A DNA stretch of 64,000 nt, taken from the NCBI GenBank assembly GCA_000720845.1, contig JODU01000001.1, positions 186,001-250,000 of the forward strand, read 5' to 3'. The notes under the pieces are model-generated. The model worked only from the letters and a program-made list of their open reading frames with translations. It was not told the DNA's origin and searched no databases. A program made the position numbers and the translations under genes. Origin of the DNA: Kitasatospora aureofaciens. GTDB lineage: Bacteria > Actinomycetota > Actinomycetes > Streptomycetales > Streptomycetaceae. This document shows, piece by piece, positions 25,009 to 32,885 of the stretch. Within the stretch, counting starts at the first letter, position 1. Every line of letters starts with the position of its first letter.

Positions 25009-25075
25009 GGTCCCGTCCTCGATCACGCACCTCCGGGCGCCCGTCGGTCGACGCGGGCCCGCAGTCAGGCTTCCC

Positions 25076-25480
25076 ATGATGACCTTGAACACCGCCCAGC
25101 TCCGTCCGCACGCGGCACCTTTCCGGCCACGTGCCGCGCGCCTCGTCCTCGGATCCGCCAGCCGTTTCGGCCGTCCGGACGGCGCCTGGTGGCCCCGGAC
25201 CCGCGACCTGGCTCGGGAACTCGGCGAACTGGCCGACGTGATCGATCCGCTGCGGGGCCGGCTCACGCACGTGGCCGTCAATCCCCGCCACTGGCAGCTC
25301 GTCCCGCACGGTGTCGTCGTCGTCAATGGTCACGAGGTGGCCGTCGACCGTTTCGCCGAGGTGCTCAATCCGCACAGGATTCTGCTGGAGTCCTACACCT
25401 CGGGCCGCTGGGATCTCCTCGTGGTGCCGCCCCTGACGAGCGCGTCGTCAGCCGCCCGGCTCATGGCGGCGGTCGCGTAG
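25076..25480 (+). CDS. DUF5994 family protein, paralogue 3 (minimal)
   Basis: A 134-aa, near-minimal version of the family: RLVLGSASRFGRPDGAWWPR, then RDLARELGELADVIDPLRGR, HVAVNPRHWQLVPHGVVVV, and GRWDLLVVPP with SSAARLMAAVA at the C-terminus. Two ATG codons in a row (25076 and 25079). It ends 33 nt inside the convergent paralogue 4. Function unknown. Confidence 0.78.
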   Translation: MMTLNTAQLRPHAAPFRPRAARLVLGSASRFGRPDGAWWPRTRDLARELGELADVIDPLRGRLTHVAVNPRHWQLVPHGVVVVNGHEVAVDRFAEVLNPHRILLESYTSGRWDLLVVPPLTSASSAARLMAAVA

Positions 25481-25981
25481 CGCAGCGTGGGGGGCCTGCC
25501 CTGGCTCCGCGCCTTCGGTGCCGGTGTCGACGAGGATCTGTTCCGCCGGCGTCTGGCTGCCGGCCCGGACGGCCGCGGCCATGGCGGCGCGGGCCGCGTC
25601 GGGCACGGTCTGCGGGGGGACCACCAGCAGGGAGAAGATGTCGTTGCCGCCCCGGGTGATGAGGACGGTGTCGTCGCCGACCGGGAACGAGTCGATGTGG
25701 ACGACACGGCCGTCGATCGTCATCCGCGTCGGCAGTTCCTCCCAGGCGTCGCTGTCCAGGCCCACACGGGTGATGGGCCCGAGATACCCGGACAGCGCGG
25801 AGACGAGGCCGGGGAGTTCACCGGTGATGTCGCGGGAACGGGGCCACCACGCGCCGTCGAGCGCGCCCTGCCGGTCATGGGTCGTCTCCAGCCGCACCAC
25901 TGCGGTTCCAGGTCGTGGATCGGCCTGGTGCACGGCGTCGGGCAGGAGTCTGGTCATCCGCGGGGAATCGGGGTCGGTCAT
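25448..25981 (-). CDS. DUF5994 family protein, paralogue 4
   Basis: A 177-aa cytoplasmic protein with the DUF5994 core: GALDGAWWPRSRDITGELPG, GPITRVGLDSDAWEELP, DIFSLLVVPPQ and an Ala-rich helix, then a polar tail. ATG at 25981. The stop lies inside the 3' end of convergent paralogue 3 (33-nt overlap). A GAGGAGTACC motif lies 52-61 nt upstream, as before paralogues 1 and 3. Function unknown. Confidence 0.75.
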   Translation of the reverse strand: MTDPDSPRMTRLLPDAVHQADPRPGTAVVRLETTHDRQGALDGAWWPRSRDITGELPGLVSALSGYLGPITRVGLDSDAWEELPTRMTIDGRVVHIDSFPVGDDTVLITRGGNDIFSLLVVPPQTVPDAARAAMAAAVRAGSQTPAEQILVDTGTEGAEPGQAPHAALRDRRHEPGG

Positions 25982-26032
25982 CGCACTCGCCTGCCTACCG
26001 GGGACGGCAAACCGGAAGCCACCTGGTTTCAC

Positions 26033-26042
26033 GGTACTCCTC
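26033..26042 (-). promoter_or_regulatory. GAGGAGTACC motif upstream of DUF5994 paralogue 4
   Basis: On the minus strand GAGGAGTACC matches the GAGGAGTAGG/GAGGAGTAGC cores upstream of paralogues 1 and 3. The distance to the start codon is about 52 nt. Possible stress-sigma -10 element. Confidence 0.4.
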
Positions 26043-26072
26043 GGAAGGGGCGGGGCGACCCGGGCGCCGCGG

Positions 26073-26099
26073 AAGGCCCAGGTCATCGACCTGGGCCTT
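26073..26099 (-). terminator. Terminator after the serine hydrolase gene
   Basis: A perfect 12-bp stem (AAGGCCCAGGTC) with a 3-nt loop lies 13 nt beyond the serine-hydrolase stop codon. It separates that gene from the DUF5994 promoter. Confidence 0.88.
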
Positions 26100-26111
26100 G
26101 CTCGCGCCCGG

Positions 26112-27215
26112 CTACTGGGGCTGCCGGCCGCCGAAGACCTCCTCGACGAGCGTTCGGGTCGCCTTCTGGAATGCCGCTGCCATGGACATCGCGGTGTCGT
26201 CGACGTAGTTCAGCGCGGCGGTGAGGGTCTTGCCGCCGTCGGGCGTGCTGTACATCAGTGCCGCGTGGCCCGCCATGCCGCCGTTGTGGGTGATGACGGT
26301 GCCGCCGTCTTCGCCCGCGTCCTGGACGAACACTCCGAGGCCGTAGCCGGCCTTGGGATGCGGCCGGCACATCTCGGCCAGCAGCGGGGGCGGCAGGAGC
26401 TTGCCGCCCATCAGCGCGGAGATGAACGTGTGGAGGTCCCGGGTCGTGGAGATCATGTCTCCGCCGGTGGAGATCCAGGAGGGGTTCTGGCGGGTGACGT
26501 CGACCGTCCGCTCTCCGTCGGCGTCCTCGTAGCGGTAGTAGGCGTGGGCGTGCGGCTGGGGGATCTCCGGGTCGGTTTCCGGCACCACGGTGCCCGACAG
26601 AGCGAGCGGTCCCAGGATCAGCCGCTGCGTCTGCTCGGCGAGCGCGCGGCCGGTGACCCGCTCGACCAGCAGTCTGGCCAGCACGTAGTTGGTGTTGGAG
26701 TAGCTCCAGTCCGTGCCCGGTTCGAACCGTGCCGGCCTGGCCAGGGCCAGCCGGACCAGCTCTTCGGGCCGGTAGGTTCTGAACCGGCCGTCCACCCACT
26801 CCCGGCCCGCGGTCGTGGCGGGGATCCCGGGCGCGAACGTCCCGTCGTCGTAGTACTCGCCGGTGAAGTTGAAGACGCCGCTGGTGTGCTGCAGCAGCAT
26901 CCGCACGGTGATCCTCGGGTCCAGCCCGAAGCCGGGCAGGTGGCCGGCCACCGGGGTGTCCAGTCCGAGCGTGCCCTCGGCCACCAGCTGCAGCACCACC
27001 GTCGCGGTGAAGGTCTTGGTGTTGCTGCCTATCCGGACGTGCCCGTCGACCGGTGGTTTCGCGCTCTCGCCCAGCTTGCGGACCCCGGCGCTGCCGGCCC
27101 ACTCGCCCCGCTCGTCGTGTACGCGCAGCGTCACCCCGGTGAAGCCCGACTCGACCATCTCGTCGATGGCCTGCTGGAGCTCCGGGCGGTTGTGGCCGGC
27201 GGGAGTGATGGACAT
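26112..27215 (-). CDS. Serine hydrolase of the class C beta-lactamase/DD-peptidase family
   Basis: A 367-aa penicillin-binding-fold hydrolase. The three active-site motifs are present: SNTK at 64-67, YSN at 172-174, and HNG at 310-312 in place of KTG. This set is typical of D-Ala-D-Ala carboxypeptidase/esterase-like family members rather than true beta-lactamases. No signal peptide is visible, so it may act in the cytoplasm or be exported by another route. The ATG at 27215 has a GAAGGAG site upstream. Substrate unknown. Confidence 0.85.
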   Translation of the reverse strand: MSITPAGHNRPELQQAIDEMVESGFTGVTLRVHDERGEWAGSAGVRKLGESAKPPVDGHVRIGSNTKTFTATVVLQLVAEGTLGLDTPVAGHLPGFGLDPRITVRMLLQHTSGVFNFTGEYYDDGTFAPGIPATTAGREWVDGRFRTYRPEELVRLALARPARFEPGTDWSYSNTNYVLARLLVERVTGRALAEQTQRLILGPLALSGTVVPETDPEIPQPHAHAYYRYEDADGERTVDVTRQNPSWISTGGDMISTTRDLHTFISALMGGKLLPPPLLAEMCRPHPKAGYGLGVFVQDAGEDGGTVITHNGGMAGHAALMYSTPDGGKTLTAALNYVDDTAMSMAAAFQKATRTLVEEVFGGRQPQ

Positions 27216-27284
27216 GGTGGTGTGCTCCTTCGGAACTGGTCACGGGATCAGGTGAGCGGACGGGACGGCCGCGGGGGGCCGCTC

Positions 27285-27956
27285 TTACAGGCTGCGGGCG
27301 CTGATGTCGCCGTAGGCGGTGGTCGCGTGGATGGTCAGGGCCGCGTCGGCGCCGTCGGTGTTCTGGAGCGCGTTGTGGATCCGGCCGTAGGAGGTGCCGG
27401 CGTCCAGGGAGGCGGAGACTCCGCGGGCGGCGCCGACCGAGATCTCGCCGGACTCGGTGTGCAGCGTGACCCTGCCGCCCACGGCCTCGGTGACGCGGAG
27501 GTCGCCCTTCTGGGTGCTGATCCGCGCGGAGCCGCCCAGCCGGCCGACCGAGACGTCGCCGGACTGGAGGGCGAGACGGGCGCTCGCGGCCTCGTCGAGC
27601 TTCACCGAACCCTGTGCGCCCTCGAAGGAGACGTCACCGAGCCGTCCGACGCCCCGGAACTCGGCCAGGGACGCCTTCGCCTCGACGCGGGAACCGGCGG
27701 GCAGTTGGACGGTCACCTCGATGGACCCGGAAGATCCGAGGAGCTGGTTCTTCGCCTCAGGGGCCTCGATCCGCAGGACGCCGTCGCCGTAGGTGACCTC
27801 GGTCTCCTCCGCCGCCTGCACGTCACGGCTCTTGGAGACGTTCGCGGGGAGGACCTCGACCACGGTGTCGGACCGGTCGGCGGCGATGAACCGGACGCGG
27901 CCGGCGGGGATGTCGAGGACGGCGGTCACCGGCGCGGAGGTGTCGAACTTCTGCAT
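27285..27956 (-). CDS. DUF4097 family beta-helix protein, copy 1
   Basis: A 223-aa protein built of repeating beta strands (GDVSFEGAQGSVKLDEA, GDVSVGRLGGSARIST, KGDLRVTEAVGGRV, SGEISVGAARGVSA), the DUF4097/DUF4098 right-handed beta-helix pattern. No signal or membrane helix. ATG 27956 with GGAG 6 nt upstream. It is divergent from a HTH/MarR regulator with a perfect inverted repeat between them. A second DUF4097 gene occurs at 42.5 kb beside an ABC exporter. The molecular role of the family is unknown. Confidence 0.8.
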   Translation of the reverse strand: MQKFDTSAPVTAVLDIPAGRVRFIAADRSDTVVEVLPANVSKSRDVQAAEETEVTYGDGVLRIEAPEAKNQLLGSSGSIEVTVQLPAGSRVEAKASLAEFRGVGRLGDVSFEGAQGSVKLDEAASARLALQSGDVSVGRLGGSARISTQKGDLRVTEAVGGRVTLHTESGEISVGAARGVSASLDAGTSYGRIHNALQNTDGADAALTIHATTAYGDISARSL

Positions 27957-28070
27957 CGTGCTCTCCTTCGACTCACTGTTTCCGATGAGTGAAAAGCTAC
28001 GTTGCCTTTCCTGATCCGGCAATCACGTCGTTGCTCAACTCGGCCGTTTATGCAGGTAGATGCAGTCATT

Positions 28071-28126
28071 TCATTGCAACGACTTCAGAATCTAACGCAA
28101 CGGCTCCTGTGCGATCGTTGCAATGA
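28071..28126. promoter_or_regulatory. Perfect 12-bp inverted repeat between DUF4097 and its regulator
   Basis: TCATTGCAACGA (28071-28082) and TCGTTGCAATGA (28115-28126) are exact reverse complements, 32 bp apart. Half-site copies CGCAACG (28096-28102) and TCGTTGC (28028-28034) lie nearby. This is probably the operator of the adjacent HTH regulator. Confidence 0.6.
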
Positions 28127-28178
28127 ACCAAGCGTGAACGCTATCCTGGAGACACCACGGACCCCGAAGGAGACCGCG

Positions 28179-28931
28179 ATGCCGGGAGGCAGACTCACCC
28201 AGCATGAGCGCCGGCAGATCGCGCTGGGGCTGGCCGACGGTCTCGCCTACGCGGAGATCGCCAGGCGTCTGGAGCGCCCGACCTCCACGGTCACGCGCGA
28301 GGTGATGCGCAACGGCGGCCCCACCGCCTACCGCGCCGATCTCGCCCACCGCGCCGCCGAACACCGCGCCCGCCGCCGCGGGAAGGGCGCCTCCCGGGAG
28401 CCCGGCACGCCCCCGCAGGCCCACGGACGCGACGCCGAAGCCGTACGCGAGTACGAGGAGTTGTTCACCACAGTCTTCATGCGGTCGGGCCTGCCCAGGA
28501 TGACGGCCCGGGTGCTGGCCGGCCTCTACACCACCGACGCCGGCAGCCTCACCGCCGCCGAACTCGCCGGAGGCCTGCGGATCAGCCCGGCGTCCGTCTC
28601 CAAGGCGGTCGCGTTCCTCGAGAACCAGGGCCTCATCCGCCGGGAACGCGACGAACGCCGCCGCGAGCGCTACGTCGTCGACGACGACGTCATGTACCAG
28701 TCCATGATGGCCAGCGCCCGCGCCACCGCCCACCTCGGCGAGGTCGCCCGGCAGGGCGTCGGCATCCTCGGCCCCGACACCCCGGCCGCCGCCCGCCTGG
28801 AGAACATCGCCCGCTTCGTCGACTTCGTCTCCGAGAGCATCGCCCGCGCCGCGGACCAGGCCCGCGAGATCCTCCACACGCGCCCCGGAACGATCCCGGA
28901 CGACACGGCCCGAGCAGGCCCAGGCCGATGA
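28179..28931 (+). CDS. IS30-type HTH plus GbsR/MarR-type regulator fusion
   Basis: A 250-aa DNA-binding protein. Residues 3-60 form an IS30-transposase-like HTH (LTQHERRQIALGLADGLAYA, then EIARRLERPTSTVTREV). After a basic linker, residues about 100-240 form a MarR/GbsR winged helix (LTAAELAGGLRISPASVSKA, then FLENQGLIRRERDERRRERY) and a dimerising helix. AAGGAG lies 6 nt before the ATG. It is divergent from the DUF4097 gene across an inverted-repeat array, so it most likely controls that gene and itself. The pairing of two DNA-binding modules is unusual. Confidence 0.82.
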   Translation: MPGGRLTQHERRQIALGLADGLAYAEIARRLERPTSTVTREVMRNGGPTAYRADLAHRAAEHRARRRGKGASREPGTPPQAHGRDAEAVREYEELFTTVFMRSGLPRMTARVLAGLYTTDAGSLTAAELAGGLRISPASVSKAVAFLENQGLIRRERDERRRERYVVDDDVMYQSMMASARATAHLGEVARQGVGILGPDTPAAARLENIARFVDFVSESIARAADQAREILHTRPGTIPDDTARAGPGR

Positions 28932-28943
28932 CCTGGGCCTGCT
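28913..28943. terminator. Bidirectional terminator
   Basis: AGCAGGCCCAGG and CCTGGGCCTGCT form a perfect 12-bp stem with a 7-nt loop. It overlaps the stop codon of the regulator gene and precedes the end of the convergent secreted-protein gene, so it can serve both. Confidence 0.82.
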
Positions 28944-28962
28944 GGGCGGCAGCCGGGGCGGG

Positions 28963-30933
28963 CTACTTGGTGAAGGTGAAGTACTTCCAGGCGCCGTGCG
29001 TCGTGGAGTTGATCGTGTCGCCGGAGGAGCCGTTGACGTACGACGAGCGCACGCGGGCACGGATGCCGGACTCTCCCGGTGCCCCCAGGCGCACGGACGA
29101 CCTGCCGCTGGTGCCCAGGGCGAAGTAGTCGGAGCCGGAGTCGCGCCAGGCGCCCCGGTAGTGGACCTGGAGCTGGAGGCGCTGCTTGCGGCCCTTGTAG
29201 TAGTTCATGGTGGTGGTGAACACCGGGTCGGTCTTCTTGTGGAAGTAGTAGTACGTCGTGGAGCCGATCTTTCCCGTCTTGTAGTGCTTGGCGACGGCGG
29301 TGGAGACCTTGACCCGGGCGTACCCCGTGGACTTGACGGTCTTCGGGGCGTAGCGGGCGTCACCGGTGAAGACCGCCAAGACGGTGGTGTCGCGGGTCAT
29401 GGTGACGGTCGCCGACACGTTGCCCTTGGAGTTGACCTTGGCCGACTTCATCAGCTTCTTCGGCTTGTCGGTGCCGAAGGGGTCCGCGTAGATCGCGACG
29501 GTCCGGTTCTTGTACGTCGTGCCGAGGTGTGCGGTGAAGGTGACCTTCTTGCCGTACGAGTACACCTTGCCGTTGTTGTTCAGGCTCAGCACGGTCGCCT
29601 TGCGCGAGACGTCCACCGCGTCCGAACCGGAGGCCGGGGCGTGCGTGGCGTCGCCCCCGTAGGAGACCTTGTAGGTGACCCTGCCGCCGGCGGGTGGTGT
29701 GTCGGTGAAGGAGAAGCTGCCGTCCGCCTTCGTCCTGACGGCGGCCAGCGCCTTGCCCTTCGGCGACTCGACGTCGGTACGGATCACCCTCAGGCCGGTG
29801 CCGGCGGCGAGGGGCTTCCTGGAGGTCAGCCTGCCGGTGACGGTGAGCTTCTTGGCCCGCTCCGACTTGGCCGGGGCCGACACCTTGAGAGCGGGCAGTT
29901 CCTTGGTCGGGTCGGTCAGGGCACGCAGGGTGTAGGTGCCGTAGGTGTTCACGGAGACGGCGAAGACCCGGCTGGAGTCCGGCGCCCAGGCGAGAGCCCC
30001 GTCCACCAGGGAGTCACCGCCGCTGCTGTTGCCGGTGTTGGGGAAGTCGTACTCCCGCACGGGCACTTTGTCACCGGGCCGGTGGATGTGGACGTCGGGG
30101 CCGTACGCGGAGTCGCTGCCGCCCGCGACACTGCCGTCCGGCGCGATCCGCACGGCGTTCGGGTAGGAGTCGATCGGATAGCCCGGCTGCTCCGTGAGGT
30201 CGGCCGTCGAGTAGGAGCCGAGGGCGTAGCCGTGGCCCGGGGCGCCCCACGAGGTGAGGACCTGCTTGCCGTCGGGCGTCAGGTCCAGCTGCTTCACGGC
30301 GGTGTCCATGCCGCCCTTGACCCGCAGTGCGGCCCCGTCCGCCGAGACGTCGTAGACGGCGAGGTCGCCGCCGTTGCCTGCCACCAGGACACCCGGGACG
30401 GCCGGGTCGGACGCCAGGAACATCCCGAAGGCGCCGAAGAAGTCGACGTCGCCGCGCTGGGCGAGGTGGACGACGGGTTCCGGGCCGGAGGTGTCCAGCG
30501 AGCCGAAGTCCGTGCCGTGGGCGAACCAGATCCGGCCGTCCACCACCTCCAGGTCGCCGGGAGCCGCGCCCACCGGGTAACTCGCGGTCTGGGTGTACGT
30601 GCTCGTCCCCACCGAGACGATCCGGTTGCCGCCCGTCACGGCCGCGTACAGCTGCCCGGAGTCGGCGGACAGCGCCAGGCCGGTCACTCCGGAAAGGCCG
30701 GTCAGCGTCGCCTTCACGGTGCCGCCGTAGTCGGTGACGACGATCTTGCCACCGGTCGGATCGGAGAGGTAGACCCGCTGGTGGGCGCCGTCCACGACGA
30801 CGTCGCCGACCGACTTCACCGGAAGGGTCTTCGCGGAGTCGGCCGCGGCCGGACCCGCCGTGCCCCCCACCAGGGCGGCGGAACTGAGGACGACCGCGAG
30901 TGCCGTCGCGGTCGCGATGCTGCGCGTGCGCAC
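28963..30933 (-). CDS. Secreted beta-propeller protein with Ig-like repeats
   Basis: A 656-aa exported protein. The start is the GTG at 30933, with GGGGG 10 nt upstream, giving a Sec signal with AAA-type cleavage (GPAAADSAK, about residue 31). Residues about 35-340 form a YVTN/NHL-like propeller (VDGAHQRVYLSDPTGGKIVV, then GVTGLALSADSGQLYAAV). Three Ig-like modules follow, with PAKSERAKKLTVTGRLTSRK and VTFTAHLGTTYKNRTVAIYA as starting strands. The C-terminal quarter is Tyr/Lys-rich (TTYYYFHKKTD). Probably a cell-surface or matrix protein; no enzyme motif is visible. Confidence 0.82.
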   Translation of the reverse strand: MRTRSIATATALAVVLSSAALVGGTAGPAAADSAKTLPVKSVGDVVVDGAHQRVYLSDPTGGKIVVTDYGGTVKATLTGLSGVTGLALSADSGQLYAAVTGGNRIVSVGTSTYTQTASYPVGAAPGDLEVVDGRIWFAHGTDFGSLDTSGPEPVVHLAQRGDVDFFGAFGMFLASDPAVPGVLVAGNGGDLAVYDVSADGAALRVKGGMDTAVKQLDLTPDGKQVLTSWGAPGHGYALGSYSTADLTEQPGYPIDSYPNAVRIAPDGSVAGGSDSAYGPDVHIHRPGDKVPVREYDFPNTGNSSGGDSLVDGALAWAPDSSRVFAVSVNTYGTYTLRALTDPTKELPALKVSAPAKSERAKKLTVTGRLTSRKPLAAGTGLRVIRTDVESPKGKALAAVRTKADGSFSFTDTPPAGGRVTYKVSYGGDATHAPASGSDAVDVSRKATVLSLNNNGKVYSYGKKVTFTAHLGTTYKNRTVAIYADPFGTDKPKKLMKSAKVNSKGNVSATVTMTRDTTVLAVFTGDARYAPKTVKSTGYARVKVSTAVAKHYKTGKIGSTTYYYFHKKTDPVFTTTMNYYKGRKQRLQLQVHYRGAWRDSGSDYFALGTSGRSSVRLGAPGESGIRARVRSSYVNGSSGDTINSTTHGAWKYFTFTK

Positions 30934-31199
30934 AGTGATGTGAACCCCCACAGAGGAAGCCCGGTTCCCACCGGGCGAGAACGAAAGGCCGCGCGTCCCC
31001 CCGCACCCGACGACGGGTGTTCGAGCGCTGCCGAGCACGCAGCGTATGGCATGTGAGGGACAAGTGAAGACCGCACATGGTCGCGCGCGGGACACGCGTC
31101 GAAAGAAGTCGCGCGCCGCTGTCGATCCGGTCGCCTCCCGTTCGACATCTTGATGTAGGACGCATCGCCCGGAACCGACAGGACCTGATGAGGGAACGC

Positions 31200-31847
31200 A
31201 TGGATCAGCTGCTGCGAGTGCAGAACTTCACCGTCTCGAGCGACGGCGTCGCCGCCGGCGAGGACCAGAGTCTGGAGCGGCCCTTCGGTCACGCCGTCGA
31301 CCCGGGGCGGCTCATGGCCTGGGCCGGCGCCACGGCGAGCTGGCCCAACCGCACCGAGCCAGGGGGGAGCCGGGGCCTCGACGACTACTTCACCCGGGAC
31401 TTCAGCCACAACATCGGCGCCGAGATCATGGGCCGCAACAAGTTCGGGCCCCAGCGCGGCCCGTGGCAGGACCACGACTGGCGCGGCTGGTGGGGTGACG
31501 AGCCGCCGTTCCACACGCCGGTGTTCGTCCTGACCCACCACACGCGTCCGTCGTTCACGCTCTCCGACACCACGTTCCACTTCGTGGACGGCGACCCCGC
31601 CACCGTGCTCGCGCGGGCACGGGAGGCCGCACAGGGCAAGGACGTCCGGCTCGGCGGGGGCGTGTCCACCGTCCGGGAGTTCCTCGACGCCGACCTCGTC
31701 GACACCCTGCACGTGGTCGTCTCGCCGGTGAGGCTGGGATCCGGGCTGCGTCTGTGGGACTCGTCCGACGAGCTGCTGGACCGGTTCCACCGGGAGGTCG
31801 TGCCCAGCCCGAGCGGCGTGACGCACCATCTCTTCTGGCGCAAGTGA
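31200..31847 (+). CDS. Dihydrofolate-reductase-like protein (RibD C-terminal family)
   Basis: A 215-aa NADPH-dependent reductase-fold protein of the RibD_C/YwjB family. The pattern is LLRVQNFTVSSDGVAAG at the start, IMGRNKFGPQRGPW in the centre, PVFVLTHHTR, and VRLGGGVSTVREFLDADLVD near the nucleotide-binding end. GAGGGAA lies just before the ATG. Such proteins are widespread in actinobacteria and their substrates are unknown; riboflavin synthesis is unlikely because the deaminase half is missing. Confidence 0.85.
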   Translation: MDQLLRVQNFTVSSDGVAAGEDQSLERPFGHAVDPGRLMAWAGATASWPNRTEPGGSRGLDDYFTRDFSHNIGAEIMGRNKFGPQRGPWQDHDWRGWWGDEPPFHTPVFVLTHHTRPSFTLSDTTFHFVDGDPATVLARAREAAQGKDVRLGGGVSTVREFLDADLVDTLHVVVSPVRLGSGLRLWDSSDELLDRFHREVVPSPSGVTHHLFWRK

Positions 31848-32098
31848 CCCCGACCCGCCGTCCACGGTGCCGTGCGGCACCCCGAGCGGTGGGCGGTCTC
31901 CGGCAGGCTCGCGGAGCTGACGGGCCGTCAGCCGGGCCGGCCCCGGCGGCGGCCGTCGAGTTGTCCGCGAACTCCCCCGGGATTGTCCGTGATCCGTAAC
32001 GGAGGGATCCCGCGGCCGGGTTCCGCCGTCCTGTCATGTGGTCCCCGGCGTGATCGGGGACCGGCGGCGAGGAACTACGCGAAGGCGGGGCGGCGGAC

Positions 32099-32872
32099 AT
32101 GGCACGGCACGGTGGTGGACGGGGCTGGTACGGCAAGGTGGTCGGGGCGGCGCTCGGTGTGACGATGCTCGCCGTCGGCGCCTCGGTGTGGACCGCGCAG
32201 GCCGACTCGGTCGGCGGCGCGGCGTCCGGGGCGTCCGCGTCGGCCACGCCGGGCGCCGGCACCAAGCCTGTCGACATCAGCATCGCGCACGCCTCGGACG
32301 CGGGGGCCCGCGGCGTGAACATCACCATCGACGACGGTCCCGACCCGGCGTGGACGCCCCAGGTGCTCGACCTGCTGGACGAGTACGGGGTGAAGGCCAC
32401 CTTCTGCATGACGGGCATTCAGGCGCAGGCCCACCCGGACCTCGTGAAGGACGTCGTCGCCGCCGGGCACCGGCTGTGCGACCACACCGTGTCGCACGAC
32501 ACCGCCATGGACAAGAAGTCCGAGGCCTACCAGTCCAAGGAGATCCTCGACGCCGAGCGCATGATCATCAAGGCGTCCGGGGGCGTCCGGCCGATGTACT
32601 ACCGGGCCCCCGGCGGGGCGTTCACCCCCTACAGCCGCAAGCTCGCCGCCTCCCACGGCATGCGTCCGCTGGGCTGGAACGTGGACACCAAGGACTTCGA
32701 ACGGCCGGGCACGGACGCCATCGTCGCCACCGTCCAGCGGGAGCTGTCCAACGGTCCGACGATCCTCTTCCACGACGCCGGGGGCGACCGCACCCAGACC
32801 GTCGAAGCCCTGCGGCAGGTCCTGCCCTGGCTGAAGGAGCAGGGCTACGCCTTCGGGTTCCCGGTGCGCTGA
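32099..32872 (+). CDS. Polysaccharide deacetylase (NodB domain), exported
   Basis: A 257-aa carbohydrate esterase family 4 protein that removes N-acetyl groups from chitin oligomers or peptidoglycan. A basic start and one helix (residues 12-33, ending WTAQA) form a signal peptide or anchor. The NodB motifs are complete: TIDDGPD with catalytic Asp78 and metal-binding Asp79, HTVSH (129-133) with two metal histidines, RAPGG (169-173), then GWNVDTKDF and ILFHD. The ATG at 32099 is the first in frame. It stands alone between convergent neighbours. Confidence 0.9.
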   Translation: MARHGGGRGWYGKVVGAALGVTMLAVGASVWTAQADSVGGAASGASASATPGAGTKPVDISIAHASDAGARGVNITIDDGPDPAWTPQVLDLLDEYGVKATFCMTGIQAQAHPDLVKDVVAAGHRLCDHTVSHDTAMDKKSEAYQSKEILDAERMIIKASGGVRPMYYRAPGGAFTPYSRKLAASHGMRPLGWNVDTKDFERPGTDAIVATVQRELSNGPTILFHDAGGDRTQTVEALRQVLPWLKEQGYAFGFPVR

Positions 32873-32885
32873 GCACGGCGGCCGC

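Noticed and set aside
28996..31056. 686-codon open frame antisense to the secreted propeller gene
   Set aside because: Composition is that of a shadow frame, while the minus strand has a signal peptide and repeat domains.
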